Shown: positions 11,007-26,202, numbered from the stretch's first letter. The stretch is DNA of 33,984 nt from an uncultured beta proteobacterium (GCA_903925725.1 CAIYGK010000307.1:1-33984); one strand, 5' to 3'. Numbers and translations: made by a program. Notes: a model not told the origin generated them from the sequence alone.

Positions 11007-12494
11007 TCAGCGTGGCAGCACGCTTGCCCCCATCAGAAACTCATCGATGGCACGTGCCGCCTGACGACCTTCACGGATCGCCCAGACCACCAGGCTCTGA
11101 CCGCGTCGCATGTCGCCAGCAACAAAGACCTTCTTGACGTTGGTGGCATAGCCGCCGACCAGGTCGGTACTGGCTTTGGCATTGCCGCGCGCGTCTTTCT
11201 CGACACCGAAGGCCTCCAGCACCGCAGCCAACGGATTGACAAACCCCATGGCCAGCAACACCAGATCGGCCTTCAGAAGCTGCTCACTACCCGTCACTGC
11301 CTGCATCTTTCCATCCTGCCACTCGACACGAACTGTCTTGACACCGCTTACTTTGCCTTTGGCGCCAACGAATTCCTGCGTTGAAATTGCAAACTCGCGG
11401 GCACAACCCTCGTCATGACTGGAACTCGTGCGCAGCTTGAGTGGCCAATAGGGCCAGGTCATAGGTCTATCCTCATGCACGGGTGGTTGCGGCATGACTT
11501 CAAACTGGGTGACGCTGGCCGCCCCCTGGCGTCGACTGGTACCAACGCAGTCCGAACCCGTATCGCCACCGCCGATGACAATAACATGCTTGCCGTCCGC
11601 CCTGATCTGGTTGATCCCCTCGGCCTTGAGCTTGTCTCCGGCATTGAGCTTGTTCTGCTGCGGCAGAAACTCCATGGCGAAATGCACGCCGTCGAGATCG
11701 CGGCCAGGCACCGGCAAATCGCGCGATTGTTCGGCTCCTCCAGTCAGCAGCACCGCATCAAACTCCTTGTTCAACTGTGCCGCGCTGATGGTTTCAACTG
11801 ACCAGTTGGTGACCGCAGCACCGGCGCCATCGGCCGGCATCGCACCGACCAGCACACCCGTGCGAATGGTGACACCTTCTTGCTGCATCTGCTGGGCGCG
11901 CCGGTCAATATGCGACTTTTCCAGCTTGAAGTCCGGAATGCCGTAGCGCAGCAAGCCACCAATGCGGTCATTTTTTTCGAACAGTGTGACGTCGTGCCCA
12001 GCTCGTGCAAGTTGTTGGGCCGCTGCCATGCCGGCCGGGCCGGAGCCGACCACGGCGATTTTTCGGCCTGACTTGCGTTGCGGCGGCTGCGGCTGCACCC
12101 AGCCTTCGGCCCAGGCGCGATCAATGATGGCATGCTCGATTGACTTGATTCCAACAGCACTGTCATTCACATTGAGCGTACAGGCGGCCTCGCACGGAGC
12201 CGGGCAGATGCGACCCGTGAACTCCGGAAAATTATTGGTACTGTGCAGTACCTCAATTGCACTCTTCCAGTCCCCCTGGTACACCAGGTCATTGAAATCC
12301 GGAATGATGTTGTTGACAGGGCAGCCATTGTTGCAAAACGGTGTACCGCAGTCCATGCATCGAGCAGCCTGCTTGCCGGCCTGAGTCTCGTCGAGCCCCA
12401 AAACAAACTCCTGGTAGTTTTTGAGGCGTTCAGGAACCGGCTTGTAGCCTTCCTCCAGCCGATCAAACTCCATGAAACCAGTAATTTTTCCCAT
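11007..12494 (-). CDS. gltD: Glutamate synthase small (beta) subunit
   Basis: [30 protein letters not shown] start inside the longer [30 protein letters not shown] Fe-S motif; [23 protein letters not shown]. Confidence 0.97.
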   Translation of the reverse strand: MGKITGFMEFDRLEEGYKPVPERLKNYQEFVLGLDETQAGKQAARCMDCGTPFCNNGCPVNNIIPDFNDLVYQGDWKSAIEVLHSTNNFPEFTGRICPAPCEAACTLNVNDSAVGIKSIEHAIIDRAWAEGWVQPQPPQRKSGRKIAVVGSGPAGMAAAQQLARAGHDVTLFEKNDRIGGLLRYGIPDFKLEKSHIDRRAQQMQQEGVTIRTGVLVGAMPADGAGAAVTNWSVETISAAQLNKEFDAVLLTGGAEQSRDLPVPGRDLDGVHFAMEFLPQQNKLNAGDKLKAEGINQIRADGKHVIVIGGGDTGSDCVGTSRRQGAASVTQFEVMPQPPVHEDRPMTWPYWPLKLRTSSSHDEGCAREFAISTQEFVGAKGKVSGVKTVRVEWQDGKMQAVTGSEQLLKADLVLLAMGFVNPLAAVLEAFGVEKDARGNAKASTDLVGGYATNVKKVFVAGDMRRGQSLVVWAIREGRQAARAIDEFLMGASVLPR

Positions 12495-12504
12495 GATTTC
12501 CGTC

Positions 12505-17235
<4,731 letters not shown>

Positions 17236-17297
17236 GGCGCGCTCCTAAATATTCAGAACGGAAGAGGTTACCGCAATGCAACAAAAGTGCCAAGCAA

Positions 17298-17324
17298 AAT
17301 AATTGGGGTCAGATTCTAATTATT
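17298..17324. repeat. RAYT-associated palindromic repeat, left copy
   Basis: aataattggggtcagattctaattatt. Its first 16 bp (17298-17313) are the exact reverse complement of 18094-18109. The TTGGGGTCAGACTCCAATT-like motif is known beside RAYT transposases. Confidence 0.8.
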
Positions 17325-17346
17325 TCCCGAGTAAATTTATCAAAAC

Positions 17347-17368
17347 TTAATTAGGGACAGATTAAATT
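17347..17368. repeat. Divergent second left-flank repeat, variant GGGACAGATT type
   Basis: ttaattagggacagattaaatt: AT-rich arms around a GGGACAGA core, resembling the 17298-17324 repeat. Confidence 0.5.
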
Positions 17369-17379
17369 GGTGGCAATCT

Positions 17380-18078
17380 CTATGGTGTTACGTTGACAGT
17401 AGCCGGCCGGCCCGCCGTACCTTTGCTCACTCGACGCTCGGTCCGTTTCTGCAAATCCGCCACAAAATCCGGCTCGCCGAGAGCCCAACCCCGCAATGCC
17501 GAGTCTGTCAACGCCTGCTGCTGCCCGGCGCCAATGCCAGACTGCACCAATTCCGCGTAGGCGGCTTCGCGTGCAAATGGGGTGTTACCAAGTTCCCACA
17601 ACAGCGGATGCGGCGTGATGAACTTGTCAGTACGCTGCCCGGTGTAGTGTCCGAAGCTCGACCAAGGGTAATCACCCGGCTGCGCGACCAGGTCGGCTCG
17701 TACCGGATTGAGGTCTATGTAGGCCATGCAGGCAAGCAAGTAGCGCTCGGTCTGGATCACAGTCGACTTGTAGCGGCCTTCCCACAAAGTACCAGTGCGC
17801 TTCTGGATGCCGTTGAAATAGCGCACGTAGCTTCTGCCAACGGCCTGCATCAGGTGTGGCAGGCCGTCCACCGTCTGAGGTGTCAGCAAAAGGTGAAAGT
17901 GGTTGCTCATCAACACATAGGCGTGGATTTCGACGCCGGCCTTGATCGCGTTCTCGGCCAGCAGACTGATCAGTCTCTGGTAATCAGCTGTGGCTTGAAA
18001 AATGGCCTGTCGGTTATTTCCGCGCAGGATCACATGATGCGGAAAACCAGGCAGGGTCAGTCGGGGAAGTCGGGCCAT
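17380..18078 (-). CDS. REP-associated tyrosine transposase (Y1_Tnp/RAYT family)
   Basis: MARLPRLTLPGFPHHVILRGNNRQAIF start; MSNHFHLLLTP (HUH motif); GTLWEGRYKSTVIQTERYLLACMAYIDLNPVRADLV. Start ATG at 18078 rather than the longer ORF start. Confidence 0.93.
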   Translation of the reverse strand: MARLPRLTLPGFPHHVILRGNNRQAIFQATADYQRLISLLAENAIKAGVEIHAYVLMSNHFHLLLTPQTVDGLPHLMQAVGRSYVRYFNGIQKRTGTLWEGRYKSTVIQTERYLLACMAYIDLNPVRADLVAQPGDYPWSSFGHYTGQRTDKFITPHPLLWELGNTPFAREAAYAELVQSGIGAGQQQALTDSALRGWALGEPDFVADLQKRTERRVSKGTAGRPATVNVTP

Positions 18079-18084
18079 GGTGAA

Positions 18085-18119
18085 CAATTGGAGTCTGACC
18101 CCAATTATTGCCAATTATT
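18085..18119. repeat. RAYT-associated palindromic repeat, right copy, with 10-bp tandem duplication
   Basis: caattggagtctgaccccaattattgccaattatt; CCAATTATTG is tandemly repeated at 18101-18110 and 18111-18120. Confidence 0.8.
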
Positions 18120-18990
18120 GAACATACCGGGTAGTCAGCAGTTGGGTCAGCCCGAACTCCTCCAGCAGAACGCGCAGTCTCTGGCCAGCGCTGTGTTTCT
18201 TGTGGCCGGTAAAGCGCGCAACAATGAGCTCATTTTTCATGCTGTGCTCCCATCCCACCAGTTCAGTGACGCTGACCTGGTAGCCTGAAGCCTCAAGATA
18301 GAGGCAACGCAAGACATTGGTCAGCTGACTGCCGAACTCTCGCGCGTGCAATGGATGGCGCCATAGTTCCGCCAGCGTCGTGCGGGACAGTGCCAAGGCT
18401 TTGTTCGCGTTCAAGCAGCGCGCCAGTTCGGCTTGACAGCAGGGTACCAGCACCATGAAGCGAGCCTGCTTTTGCAGGCCGAAGGCAATCGCATCGTCCG
18501 TGGCGGTATCGCAGGCATGCAACGCCGTCACAATATCGATGCGCTGCGGCAGTTGATCCGATGCGCTTGCCTCGGCAACGGTCAGGTTCAGGAACGACAT
18601 GCGGTCAAAACCAAGTCGGGCCGCCAAAGTACGCGATTTTTCGACCAATTCGGATCGGGTCTCGATACCGTAGATGTGACCCGACTCAAGCTGCTTGAAA
18701 AAAAGATCGTAAATGATGAAACCCAGATAGGATTTGCCGGCACCATGATCAGCCAGCGTGAGACCTGCCGCGCCATCCGGCAGCTCAAGCAGCAGTTTCT
18801 CGATGAACTGATACAAATGGTAGACCTGCTTGAGCTTGCGCCTTGTGTCCTGATTGAGCTTGCCCTCGCGGGTCAGGATGTGCAGTTCCTTGAGCAACTC
18901 AATGGATTGACCGGGCCGGATTTCAGGCGTCAACGCGCCAGCGTCGGCCTGCGCGGCCGCATCTTTGACTGCATGCGACTTCCTTGTCAT
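18115..18990 (-). CDS. Class I SAM-dependent methyltransferase (Methyltransf_32-like)
   Basis: LTLADHGAGKSYLGFIIYDLFF SAM-binding-like motif, IDIVTALHACDTATDDAIAFGLQ, VLVPCCQAEL. Confidence 0.8.
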   Translation of the reverse strand: MTRKSHAVKDAAAQADAGALTPEIRPGQSIELLKELHILTREGKLNQDTRRKLKQVYHLYQFIEKLLLELPDGAAGLTLADHGAGKSYLGFIIYDLFFKQLESGHIYGIETRSELVEKSRTLAARLGFDRMSFLNLTVAEASASDQLPQRIDIVTALHACDTATDDAIAFGLQKQARFMVLVPCCQAELARCLNANKALALSRTTLAELWRHPLHAREFGSQLTNVLRCLYLEASGYQVSVTELVGWEHSMKNELIVARFTGHKKHSAGQRLRVLLEEFGLTQLLTTRYVQ

Positions 18991-20189
18991 GGTGCTCCAA
19001 ACACTGAACTGGAGGATTCAACCAACAGATCGCTTTTCATCAGCCGCTCATGCTCACGAGTGGCAAACCGATCCGTCATGCCGGCGATATAGTCCGCAAT
19101 GACTCGGGCTGCACCCTCGGCTCCGTCGGATACCCCTTGCAACGCATAGAAGCGTGCCACAAAGCGAGGTTGCATCTCCTGGGGATGGGCGCGGTAAGCG
19201 TTGAACAGCGCGCGTAGCATCTCGCGCGCCTGGCCAGTAGTCTGCAGGACTCTGGGGTGACGATACAGTTGATGCAACAGGAAGTGCTTCAAAACCAGTG
19301 ACTTGGTCCCCATTTCTTCGCCAAACTGCACCAAGGCTGGCATCTGGCGAACCTCATCGGCACTGTGCGGCGCCGCTTGTCTCAATGCTCTGCTGGTCGC
19401 CGCAATGACGTCGTGAACCTGCGCACCGAGCATGCGTCGAATACTTTCGTAGAGCAATCGCCGTCCTGCCGCCTGATCCTGCAGGTGGGCAAACTCGGCG
19501 AGAGACTGTCGTCGAAAATCATCAAACAAAGCGACCTGCTGCAACTGATCCAGCGTAATCAGACCGGAACGCACACCGTCGTCAATGTCGTGAGCGTTGT
19601 AGGCAATTTCATCTGCCAGATTGCACAGTTGCGCTTCCAGACTGGGTTGAGTGCCCCGAAGGAAACGATGGCCGACACCGTCCGGTTCGCCGGCTTCAAT
19701 CTCTTCGGCATGAATCCGTGAGCAATGCTTGAGAACGCCTTCACGTGTCTCAAACGTCAGGTTCAAGCCGTCGAACTGGGGATAGCGTTCTTCCAGTTGA
19801 TCAACCACGCGCAAGCTTTGAAGGTTGTGCTCAAAGCCCCCAAAAGGGGCCATGCACTCATTCAAGGCATCCTGCCCGGCGTGCCCAAAGGGTGTGTGCC
19901 CGAGGTCGTGCGCCAAAGCGATTGCCTCGACGAGGTCCTCATTAAGCCCCAGCGATCGCGCCATGGAGCGCCCCAGTTGCGCCACTTCCAGTGAGTGCGT
20001 CAGGCGCGTGCGAAACAGATCGCCTTCGTGGTTCAGGAATACCTGGGTTTTGTACACCAGGCGTCGAAACGCCGAGCAATGCACAATGCGGTCCCGATCG
20101 CGCTGGTACTCGGTGCGACCAAGCGCTGGTGCCTGGGCAAAGCGCCGGCCGCGCGAATGAGCCGGATCACAAGCGTACGCAGCAAGCAT
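18987..20189 (-). CDS. dgt: Deoxyguanosinetriphosphate triphosphohydrolase-like protein (HD domain)
   Basis: [64 protein letters not shown]; start [15 protein letters not shown] chosen within the longer ORF. Confidence 0.93.
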   Translation of the reverse strand: MLAAYACDPAHSRGRRFAQAPALGRTEYQRDRDRIVHCSAFRRLVYKTQVFLNHEGDLFRTRLTHSLEVAQLGRSMARSLGLNEDLVEAIALAHDLGHTPFGHAGQDALNECMAPFGGFEHNLQSLRVVDQLEERYPQFDGLNLTFETREGVLKHCSRIHAEEIEAGEPDGVGHRFLRGTQPSLEAQLCNLADEIAYNAHDIDDGVRSGLITLDQLQQVALFDDFRRQSLAEFAHLQDQAAGRRLLYESIRRMLGAQVHDVIAATSRALRQAAPHSADEVRQMPALVQFGEEMGTKSLVLKHFLLHQLYRHPRVLQTTGQAREMLRALFNAYRAHPQEMQPRFVARFYALQGVSDGAEGAARVIADYIAGMTDRFATREHERLMKSDLLVESSSSVFGAP

Positions 20190-21270
20190 CGACCACTTCA
20201 CGCACCAGTGCTTCGGGCGCTTCGCGCACAAACGCCCGGGCAGCGCCATCGATCAGGACAAACCTGATTGCGCCGTCCTGGGCCTTCTTGTCAATTTGCA
20301 TCAGTTCAAGATAGCGCCCGGCGTTGTCGCTTGCTGCCAGACAGGGGCCCAGCACTGGCAGACCAGCCTTTGCAATCAGTGTTTTCACGCGCTGAACATA
20401 GGCTGCATCCACCAGTCCGAGTCGGCGCGACAACTCCATGGCCATCACCATGCCACAGCCAACCGCTTCACCGTGCAACCACTCGCCGTAACCCAGACCC
20501 GCTTCGATAGCATGACCAAAGGTGTGGCCAAAATTGAGGATGGCACGCAAACCACTTTCACGCTCGTCCTGCACCACCACCCAAGCCTTGATCTCGCAAC
20601 TGCGCCGCACCGCATGGGCCAGCGCGAGTGGCTCACGCGCCAGCAAGGCGTCTATGTTGTCTTCGATCCACTGCAAAAAGTTCAGATCAGCAATTGGCCC
20701 GTATTTGATCACTTCAGCCAGCCCGGCGCTCAGTTCACGCGGTGGCAAAGTGCTGAGAGTATCAAGATCACACACAACTTTGAGCGGTTGATAAAACGCC
20801 CCAATCAAGTTCTTGCCCAGCGGATGATTGATGCCCGTCTTGCCTCCGACCGAGGAGTCAACCTGCGCCAGCAGAGTCGTTGGAACCTGCACAAAGGGCA
20901 CACCCCGCATGTAGCAGGCCGCAGCAAAACCCGCCATGTCGCCAACCACGCCACCACCGAGGGCGAAAATAATGGTCTTCCGGTCACATTGATTCTCAAG
21001 CAGAGCGTCAAAAATCTGGTTCAGGGTCTGCCAGGTTTTATAGACTTCCCCGTCGGGCAGCACAACCGTGTGAATGGCGGCATATTTGCCGCGCAAAGCC
21101 TGTTCCAGGCGTTGGGCATAAAGAGGCGCCACCGTACTGTTGGCAACGATCAGAACATGACTTGCCGCAGGCAATTCTGCGTAACTGCGCGGGTCATCAA
21201 AAAGCGAACGGCCTATTGCAATGCAATAGCTGCGCTCCTGCAATTCGATGCGAACTGTCTGGTTCTTCAT
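20167..21270 (-). CDS. aroB: 3-dehydroquinate synthase
   Basis: [71 protein letters not shown]. Confidence 0.97.
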   Translation of the reverse strand: MKNQTVRIELQERSYCIAIGRSLFDDPRSYAELPAASHVLIVANSTVAPLYAQRLEQALRGKYAAIHTVVLPDGEVYKTWQTLNQIFDALLENQCDRKTIIFALGGGVVGDMAGFAAACYMRGVPFVQVPTTLLAQVDSSVGGKTGINHPLGKNLIGAFYQPLKVVCDLDTLSTLPPRELSAGLAEVIKYGPIADLNFLQWIEDNIDALLAREPLALAHAVRRSCEIKAWVVVQDERESGLRAILNFGHTFGHAIEAGLGYGEWLHGEAVGCGMVMAMELSRRLGLVDAAYVQRVKTLIAKAGLPVLGPCLAASDNAGRYLELMQIDKKAQDGAIRFVLIDGAARAFVREAPEALVREVVDACCVRL

Positions 21271-21800
21271 AGCTGCGAGTTTAGATGCAGCACACCCGCC
21301 AATTCAAGTTGCATCACAATCATGCTGACCAGGGTCGCGACCGACGGGCGTCCGGTTTCAACTACAAAGTGCGCGGTCTCCCGGTAGAGTGGGTCACGCA
21401 TTGCATGCAGTTCGCGCAAACGGGTCAGGGGATCCACTACCTGCAGCAAGGGTCGATTCACGTCGTGACGCACGCGCCGGAACAGCTCATCTGGAGAAGA
21501 ATTAAGGTAAAACACCTGACAGCGCAGATGCAAACACTGGCGGTTGGCCGACCGCAATATGACACCTCCACCAGTTGACAGAACACCCGCGCCGCGTTCT
21601 GTGAGTTGCTCAATGACCGACTCCTCGACATCGCGAAACCGCTCTTCCCCCTCGCGCTCAAAATACTCACGGATGGAACAGCCTAGCTGCTTCTCAATCA
21701 CATGATCTGAGTCGGAGAACGGGAGTTGCAGTCGCCTGGCAAGTTGGCGTCCGACAGTTGATTTGCCAGAGCCTGGCAGGCCTACCAATGAAATATGCAA
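21267..21800 (-). CDS. aroK: Shikimate kinase
   Basis: [22 protein letters not shown] Walker [38 protein letters not shown]. The start codon appears to be TTG. Confidence 0.96.
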   Translation of the reverse strand: MHISLVGLPGSGKSTVGRQLARRLQLPFSDSDHVIEKQLGCSIREYFEREGEERFRDVEESVIEQLTERGAGVLSTGGGVILRSANRQCLHLRCQVFYLNSSPDELFRRVRHDVNRPLLQVVDPLTRLRELHAMRDPLYRETAHFVVETGRPSVATLVSMIVMQLELAGVLHLNSQL

Positions 21801-21828
21801 TTATTGATTCCAGAGGGAACTTCCGGTC

Positions 21829-24003
21829 TTACGGTACTGTGTAGTTCTGCGACGTCACAGTGCCAAGTGGACTGGTTACCCTGACGGTAATGAAGTCGCC
21901 TGTCTGGCAGCCGGTATAGATCGCGGCGACCGGCCAAGGCGTCAAGGTGTTGGGAACAACTGTAGTGCCTCCACTAAACATAGTGCAGGTCGGAGATCCG
22001 GCTGCTGGCGTGTTATCTCCCGCCGTAATAACAATGGTGGTTCCCGTAGGCATGCTGTTTCCATTGAGATCGGAAACCGTTAAATTCAAACTACTATTCG
22101 TCAGACCGGGAACCGGAGCAATGGGCGACGGTGATATGACCGCTCCGCTCGTTGCAAACACGATCGCAGCTTGTTTGCGCACATCGGCTGCTCCCCAAAC
22201 CCCGTCACCAGTGGTCGGGGTTGGTGTCGCGCTGGTTGCGCCCGGGCAGCTAGGTGCTGGTTCCGCAGAACGCGGCACCGTGAATTCCCCCGCGATGTAT
22301 GCATTAACAATTGAGTTGATCATCGTGTCATCCCGGTAGGCGATGCCAAGATCAGTGAATGGTTCGCCACAGTCCCAGACATTGTTACCATTGAGGTCAA
22401 CAAAGTCCTCTTCGCCTGCAACATAAGCCAGAATGGTCACCAAACCACTGGAAGGAGTGGGTGGTGTCGTGATCGGCCCAGGTCGCGTTCCCTGCGACCG
22501 GATGGTTACCGAGCACGTAGAGTTGCCAGCCACAGTACCTGTGACACAGGTCGGTGGAATCATGACGCCCGCCTCTGTCACGAAATTGACCACCGTTCCA
22601 TCCGGCACGGGGTTGCCGTTACGATCCGACAAGTTCAGTGTCACACCAGCAGCCTGTCCATCGACACTATATCCTTCGATGGCAAACTTTTCCAAGGCCA
22701 GACTTAACCTGGACTGCACCGGTCGACCCGACGCAATTGCCAACACGGAGGAATCAGTCTGGATGGTCGTTGTTGAAACCAGGGCCGCATTGACGATCAC
22801 ATTGGTCGGTACGGAACCCGAATACACAGGCTGTGAGACCTTGCCAGTGGAATCGGTCGTCAAAATTACCGGATCGGTACTCGCAGGGTTACCGGGCGTG
22901 CCGACAAGCACTCCTCTGGTATCGAAAGTCGCTTTGGGCGTTCCTCCGTTGAGCGACTTCAGCGTCAACTGCACCGACTGCCCGGCAATGCCCTCACCAG
23001 ACTGGTTGAGCAATTGAAAAGTAAGAGTTGACTGGGTGGCACATGCTGGATTTGCCTTGTCAGGGCTTGCACCACAGGCATTTGCCAAGTAAATCCTGCT
23101 GGGGGAAGCACTCACAAAACTCATGCTGGTAGCAGGTGCGGCGGTGACTGTCAACACCTGACTTACGGCACTGGCACCGCTGGTGCTGGCGGTGATCTGA
23201 ACCGTTTTGCCACTGCACCCCAAGGTACTGGGCGGTTGAATTGCCGGTAATACTACGATTTCGTCCGTTGCAGAATAAGTCACCATAGCCTTACCAGTGC
23301 TGTCAGTCGTGGCCGTGATGGGTTTCGTTTGCCCGGGGTTGACTTGGCCACAGGTCGCCGTAAACGTCACGGACACAGGCGTGCCGGTGGCAGGCGAACC
23401 GTTGATATTGGCGATCACAGACACTTGCCGCGTCCCGTATGCCGGTATCGTCGCTGGAGTACCAACACCTAAAACACTCAAACCGGTCAGCGTAATATTT
23501 GCGGTGACCACCTGGTACCCAACATAAGCTGTGATCACGGAGGCCGCCGAAGGCGGCGTACCACCACCGCTATAAGCTGGGATCAGGCCAGGTTTGTAGT
23601 CATAACTCACGGTCAGTGTACCGGCACCGGTTGCGTTCAGGCTTGCACGGGCAACTTTGATGGTGGCCGTACCGCTGCTGTCGGTCAAGGCGGCGTTGCC
23701 TTCCGGAAAACTGATCTTAGTCACGTCACCACTTACAGTAACGACCTGATTCGGCAATCCAGCTCCACTCGGATCCTTCAGCAATACTTTGAGCAGCGTA
23801 TAACTGGTGGCATCGATGGAACTGGTCGCAACACCACCACTGGTCTGAAGCGTAGGTAGCAATGTTGGATACACAACTGCGGCAACAACAGGAACGCTGT
23901 TGCTGGAACCTCCAGTACTTTTTCCCGGATCACCCCCACCACCACCACAGGCGGCCAACCAGCCAAGCGCAACAAAAACAAAAAGGTATTTCAATAAATG
24001 CAT
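21829..24003 (-). CDS. Large Ig-like (Big_1/invasin-type) repeat lipoprotein
   Basis: 724 aa; lipobox LGWLAAC followed by GGGGG; repeated bacterial Ig-like strands (TDSTGKAMVTYSA, LNLSDRNGNPVPDGTVVNFVT, LNLTVSDLNGNSMPTGTTIVIT). Confidence 0.8.
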   Translation of the reverse strand: MHLLKYLFVFVALGWLAACGGGGGDPGKSTGGSSNSVPVVAAVVYPTLLPTLQTSGGVATSSIDATSYTLLKVLLKDPSGAGLPNQVVTVSGDVTKISFPEGNAALTDSSGTATIKVARASLNATGAGTLTVSYDYKPGLIPAYSGGGTPPSAASVITAYVGYQVVTANITLTGLSVLGVGTPATIPAYGTRQVSVIANINGSPATGTPVSVTFTATCGQVNPGQTKPITATTDSTGKAMVTYSATDEIVVLPAIQPPSTLGCSGKTVQITASTSGASAVSQVLTVTAAPATSMSFVSASPSRIYLANACGASPDKANPACATQSTLTFQLLNQSGEGIAGQSVQLTLKSLNGGTPKATFDTRGVLVGTPGNPASTDPVILTTDSTGKVSQPVYSGSVPTNVIVNAALVSTTTIQTDSSVLAIASGRPVQSRLSLALEKFAIEGYSVDGQAAGVTLNLSDRNGNPVPDGTVVNFVTEAGVMIPPTCVTGTVAGNSTCSVTIRSQGTRPGPITTPPTPSSGLVTILAYVAGEEDFVDLNGNNVWDCGEPFTDLGIAYRDDTMINSIVNAYIAGEFTVPRSAEPAPSCPGATSATPTPTTGDGVWGAADVRKQAAIVFATSGAVISPSPIAPVPGLTNSSLNLTVSDLNGNSMPTGTTIVITAGDNTPAAGSPTCTMFSGGTTVVPNTLTPWPVAAIYTGCQTGDFITVRVTSPLGTVTSQNYTVP

Positions 24004-24030
24004 AGCCAGTTTCCTGCCGTTTCTGTCAGA

Positions 24031-26202
24031 TCAGCGAGCGCCGACCTTGTCCGAAATAATCCTGGGTGTTACAAACACCAGAAGTTCCCGTTTCGAGCTA
24101 TTGCGCAGTTTTGACTTGAACAAATTGCCCAACCACGGCACATCTGACAACACCGGCACGCCGGTCTGATTGCTTGATTCTTCAAGCTCGAACACACCGC
24201 CGATCAGGACCGTGCCACCGTTCTCCACAAGAACCTGGGTCGTTACGTTCTTCACCTCCAGCACAGGTCCCGCATTCGACGTAAACGAAGTGTTGATGGC
24301 ATCCTTGTTGACGTCCAGATCCATGATGATGGAACCCTCGGGCGTAATTTGAGGTGTGACCTCAAGTCTGAGCGCAGCATCTTTGAAGGCAGTCGTGCAG
24401 GTTTGCGTGCCACCCGCCGAGGAACTGCATGATTGATATGGGACCTGTTGCCCCTGCTTGATGAAAGCCTTCTTTCCATCAGAGGTCACCACTCTCGGAC
24501 TGGACACAATCTTGCCTTTGTTATCGGCTTCCAAAGCAGAAATCTCCAGATTCAGAAAACGATTAGCCAGATTGCTGAAGATGGACAGCGCAAAACTCGG
24601 CACCGGATTGGTCCCCAGATTCGCCGCACTGGGTGCCGTCGCCGGCAACGTAACAAAACTGCCCGTCGTATTGACAGTTCCACCGGCGCCGCTGGCAGCT
24701 ACCGCATCCTGATAACTTGTGCCAAAGGCAATCCGGTTAGCGCTACCGTCCGACAGCGCATAGCCACCGTTGCCACCATTGTTGGCACGCAGGTCTGTCG
24801 CACCAAACTTCACGCCCAAGGACTTTCCGAAGGCCTCATCAGCAGTAACGATGCGCACTTCAATCATTACTTGACGCACTGCAACATCAAGCTTTTGCAG
24901 CAATTGCAGCACCTGTTCCAGTCTTGATGGAACGTCAGTCACAAACAATTGATTGGTGCGAGGGTCGGCCGTGGCGCTACCGCGGGCACTCAGAGTCCGC
25001 CCTGCACTCTTCTCACCGCCACCAGCTCCCGTCAACTGTTTGGCTATGTCCTCCGCTTTGGCGTAGTTCATCTGGAACGACTGCGTGCGAACCGGCTCGA
25101 GGTTCAGAACGGCCGCCTTGGATTCGAGCTCCAGTTTTTCCTTCGCAATAATTTCATCCTTTGGAGCAATCCAGATAACGTTGGCCGTCTTGCGCATGCC
25201 CAAGCCTTTGGCCTGCAAAATGATGTCCAGGGCCTGATCCCAAGGGACGTCCTGCAAGCGCAAAGTGACGGCGCCGGTGACCGAGTCCGACGTGATGATG
25301 TTGAAATTGGTGAAGTCAGCGATTACCTGCAACAACGAACGAACTTCGATATTCTGAAAATTGAGTGACAACTTCTGCCCGTTGTAGCCCGGGCCCTGTG
25401 TCAATTTTGATGGATCAATCTTCAGGGGTTTCACTTCCACTACAAACTGCTGGTCGCTTTGATAGGCACTGTGTACCCATAGCCCCTTGGGCTCAATCAC
25501 CATGCGCACCCGGTCCCCTACCTGGGAAGTCGTTATGGTTTGCACTGGCGTAGCGAAATCCGTCACATCCATTCGCCGACGCAAACCCTCGGGCAAGGTC
25601 GACTTCATGAATTCGACGACCAGAGTTTCACCCTGTTGCCTGATGTCAACACCGACCTGGTTGTTCGGCAAGTCCACGACAACACGACCAGCACCCTCGT
25701 CGCCGCGCCGGAAATCAACATCCTTCAGTGGCAAAGCGTCACGGCTACGGCTTTCGGAAAAGACCGGTGCGGGACTGCCTGTGGGCGAGGCAACTGCAAT
25801 CGCCTCCAGAACAACCAGCAGGGATTTGCCTTGAAGCTGTGCCTTGTACGGCGTGATTTGTTTCAAGTTCAGCACCACACGCGTACGATCCCCGGACTGA
25901 ACTACGTTGACCGATTTCAAATTGCCCTGATTCACTTCCACGGTGGAACGCCCCATGGCATTGGAAATTCCTGGGAAATCAAGCGCGATCCGGGCGGGAG
26001 ACTGAATGGAGAAACCAGTCGGGATCGACTCGATCTGCTGCGTCAAATCAATACGCACCACCTCAACGCCGCCTTGAATGGACGCCGACACGGCTTCGAT
26101 CGCGCCTTGCGCCTGCGCAATCAAAGTAGTCAGCATCACTGTTGCCGCCAAAGCGACGCCACGCCACATTCGACCACCCAAACCAAAGCTCTGATTATTC
26201 AT
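24031..26202 (-). CDS. pilQ: Type IV pilus secretin PilQ
   Basis: Two AMIN-type N-terminal regions, LSLNFQNIEVRSLLQVIADFTNFNIITSDSVTGAVTLRLQDVPWDQALDIIL, secretin domain ending VPVLSDVPWLGNLFKSKLRNSSKRELLVFVTPRII. Confidence 0.97.
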   Translation of the reverse strand: MNNQSFGLGGRMWRGVALAATVMLTTLIAQAQGAIEAVSASIQGGVEVVRIDLTQQIESIPTGFSIQSPARIALDFPGISNAMGRSTVEVNQGNLKSVNVVQSGDRTRVVLNLKQITPYKAQLQGKSLLVVLEAIAVASPTGSPAPVFSESRSRDALPLKDVDFRRGDEGAGRVVVDLPNNQVGVDIRQQGETLVVEFMKSTLPEGLRRRMDVTDFATPVQTITTSQVGDRVRMVIEPKGLWVHSAYQSDQQFVVEVKPLKIDPSKLTQGPGYNGQKLSLNFQNIEVRSLLQVIADFTNFNIITSDSVTGAVTLRLQDVPWDQALDIILQAKGLGMRKTANVIWIAPKDEIIAKEKLELESKAAVLNLEPVRTQSFQMNYAKAEDIAKQLTGAGGGEKSAGRTLSARGSATADPRTNQLFVTDVPSRLEQVLQLLQKLDVAVRQVMIEVRIVTADEAFGKSLGVKFGATDLRANNGGNGGYALSDGSANRIAFGTSYQDAVAASGAGGTVNTTGSFVTLPATAPSAANLGTNPVPSFALSIFSNLANRFLNLEISALEADNKGKIVSSPRVVTSDGKKAFIKQGQQVPYQSCSSSAGGTQTCTTAFKDAALRLEVTPQITPEGSIIMDLDVNKDAINTSFTSNAGPVLEVKNVTTQVLVENGGTVLIGGVFELEESSNQTGVPVLSDVPWLGNLFKSKLRNSSKRELLVFVTPRIISDKVGAR

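Larger units (their letters stand above)
17298..18119. mobile_element. RAYT cassette (REP-associated tyrosine transposase plus flanking inverted repeats)
   Basis: Y1-type transposase gene bracketed by inverted 16-bp identical arms at 17298-17313 and 18094-18109. Confidence 0.75.

Noticed and set aside
20296-21387. 363-aa plus-strand ORF
   Set aside because: Antisense to aroB/aroK, which have unmistakable motifs
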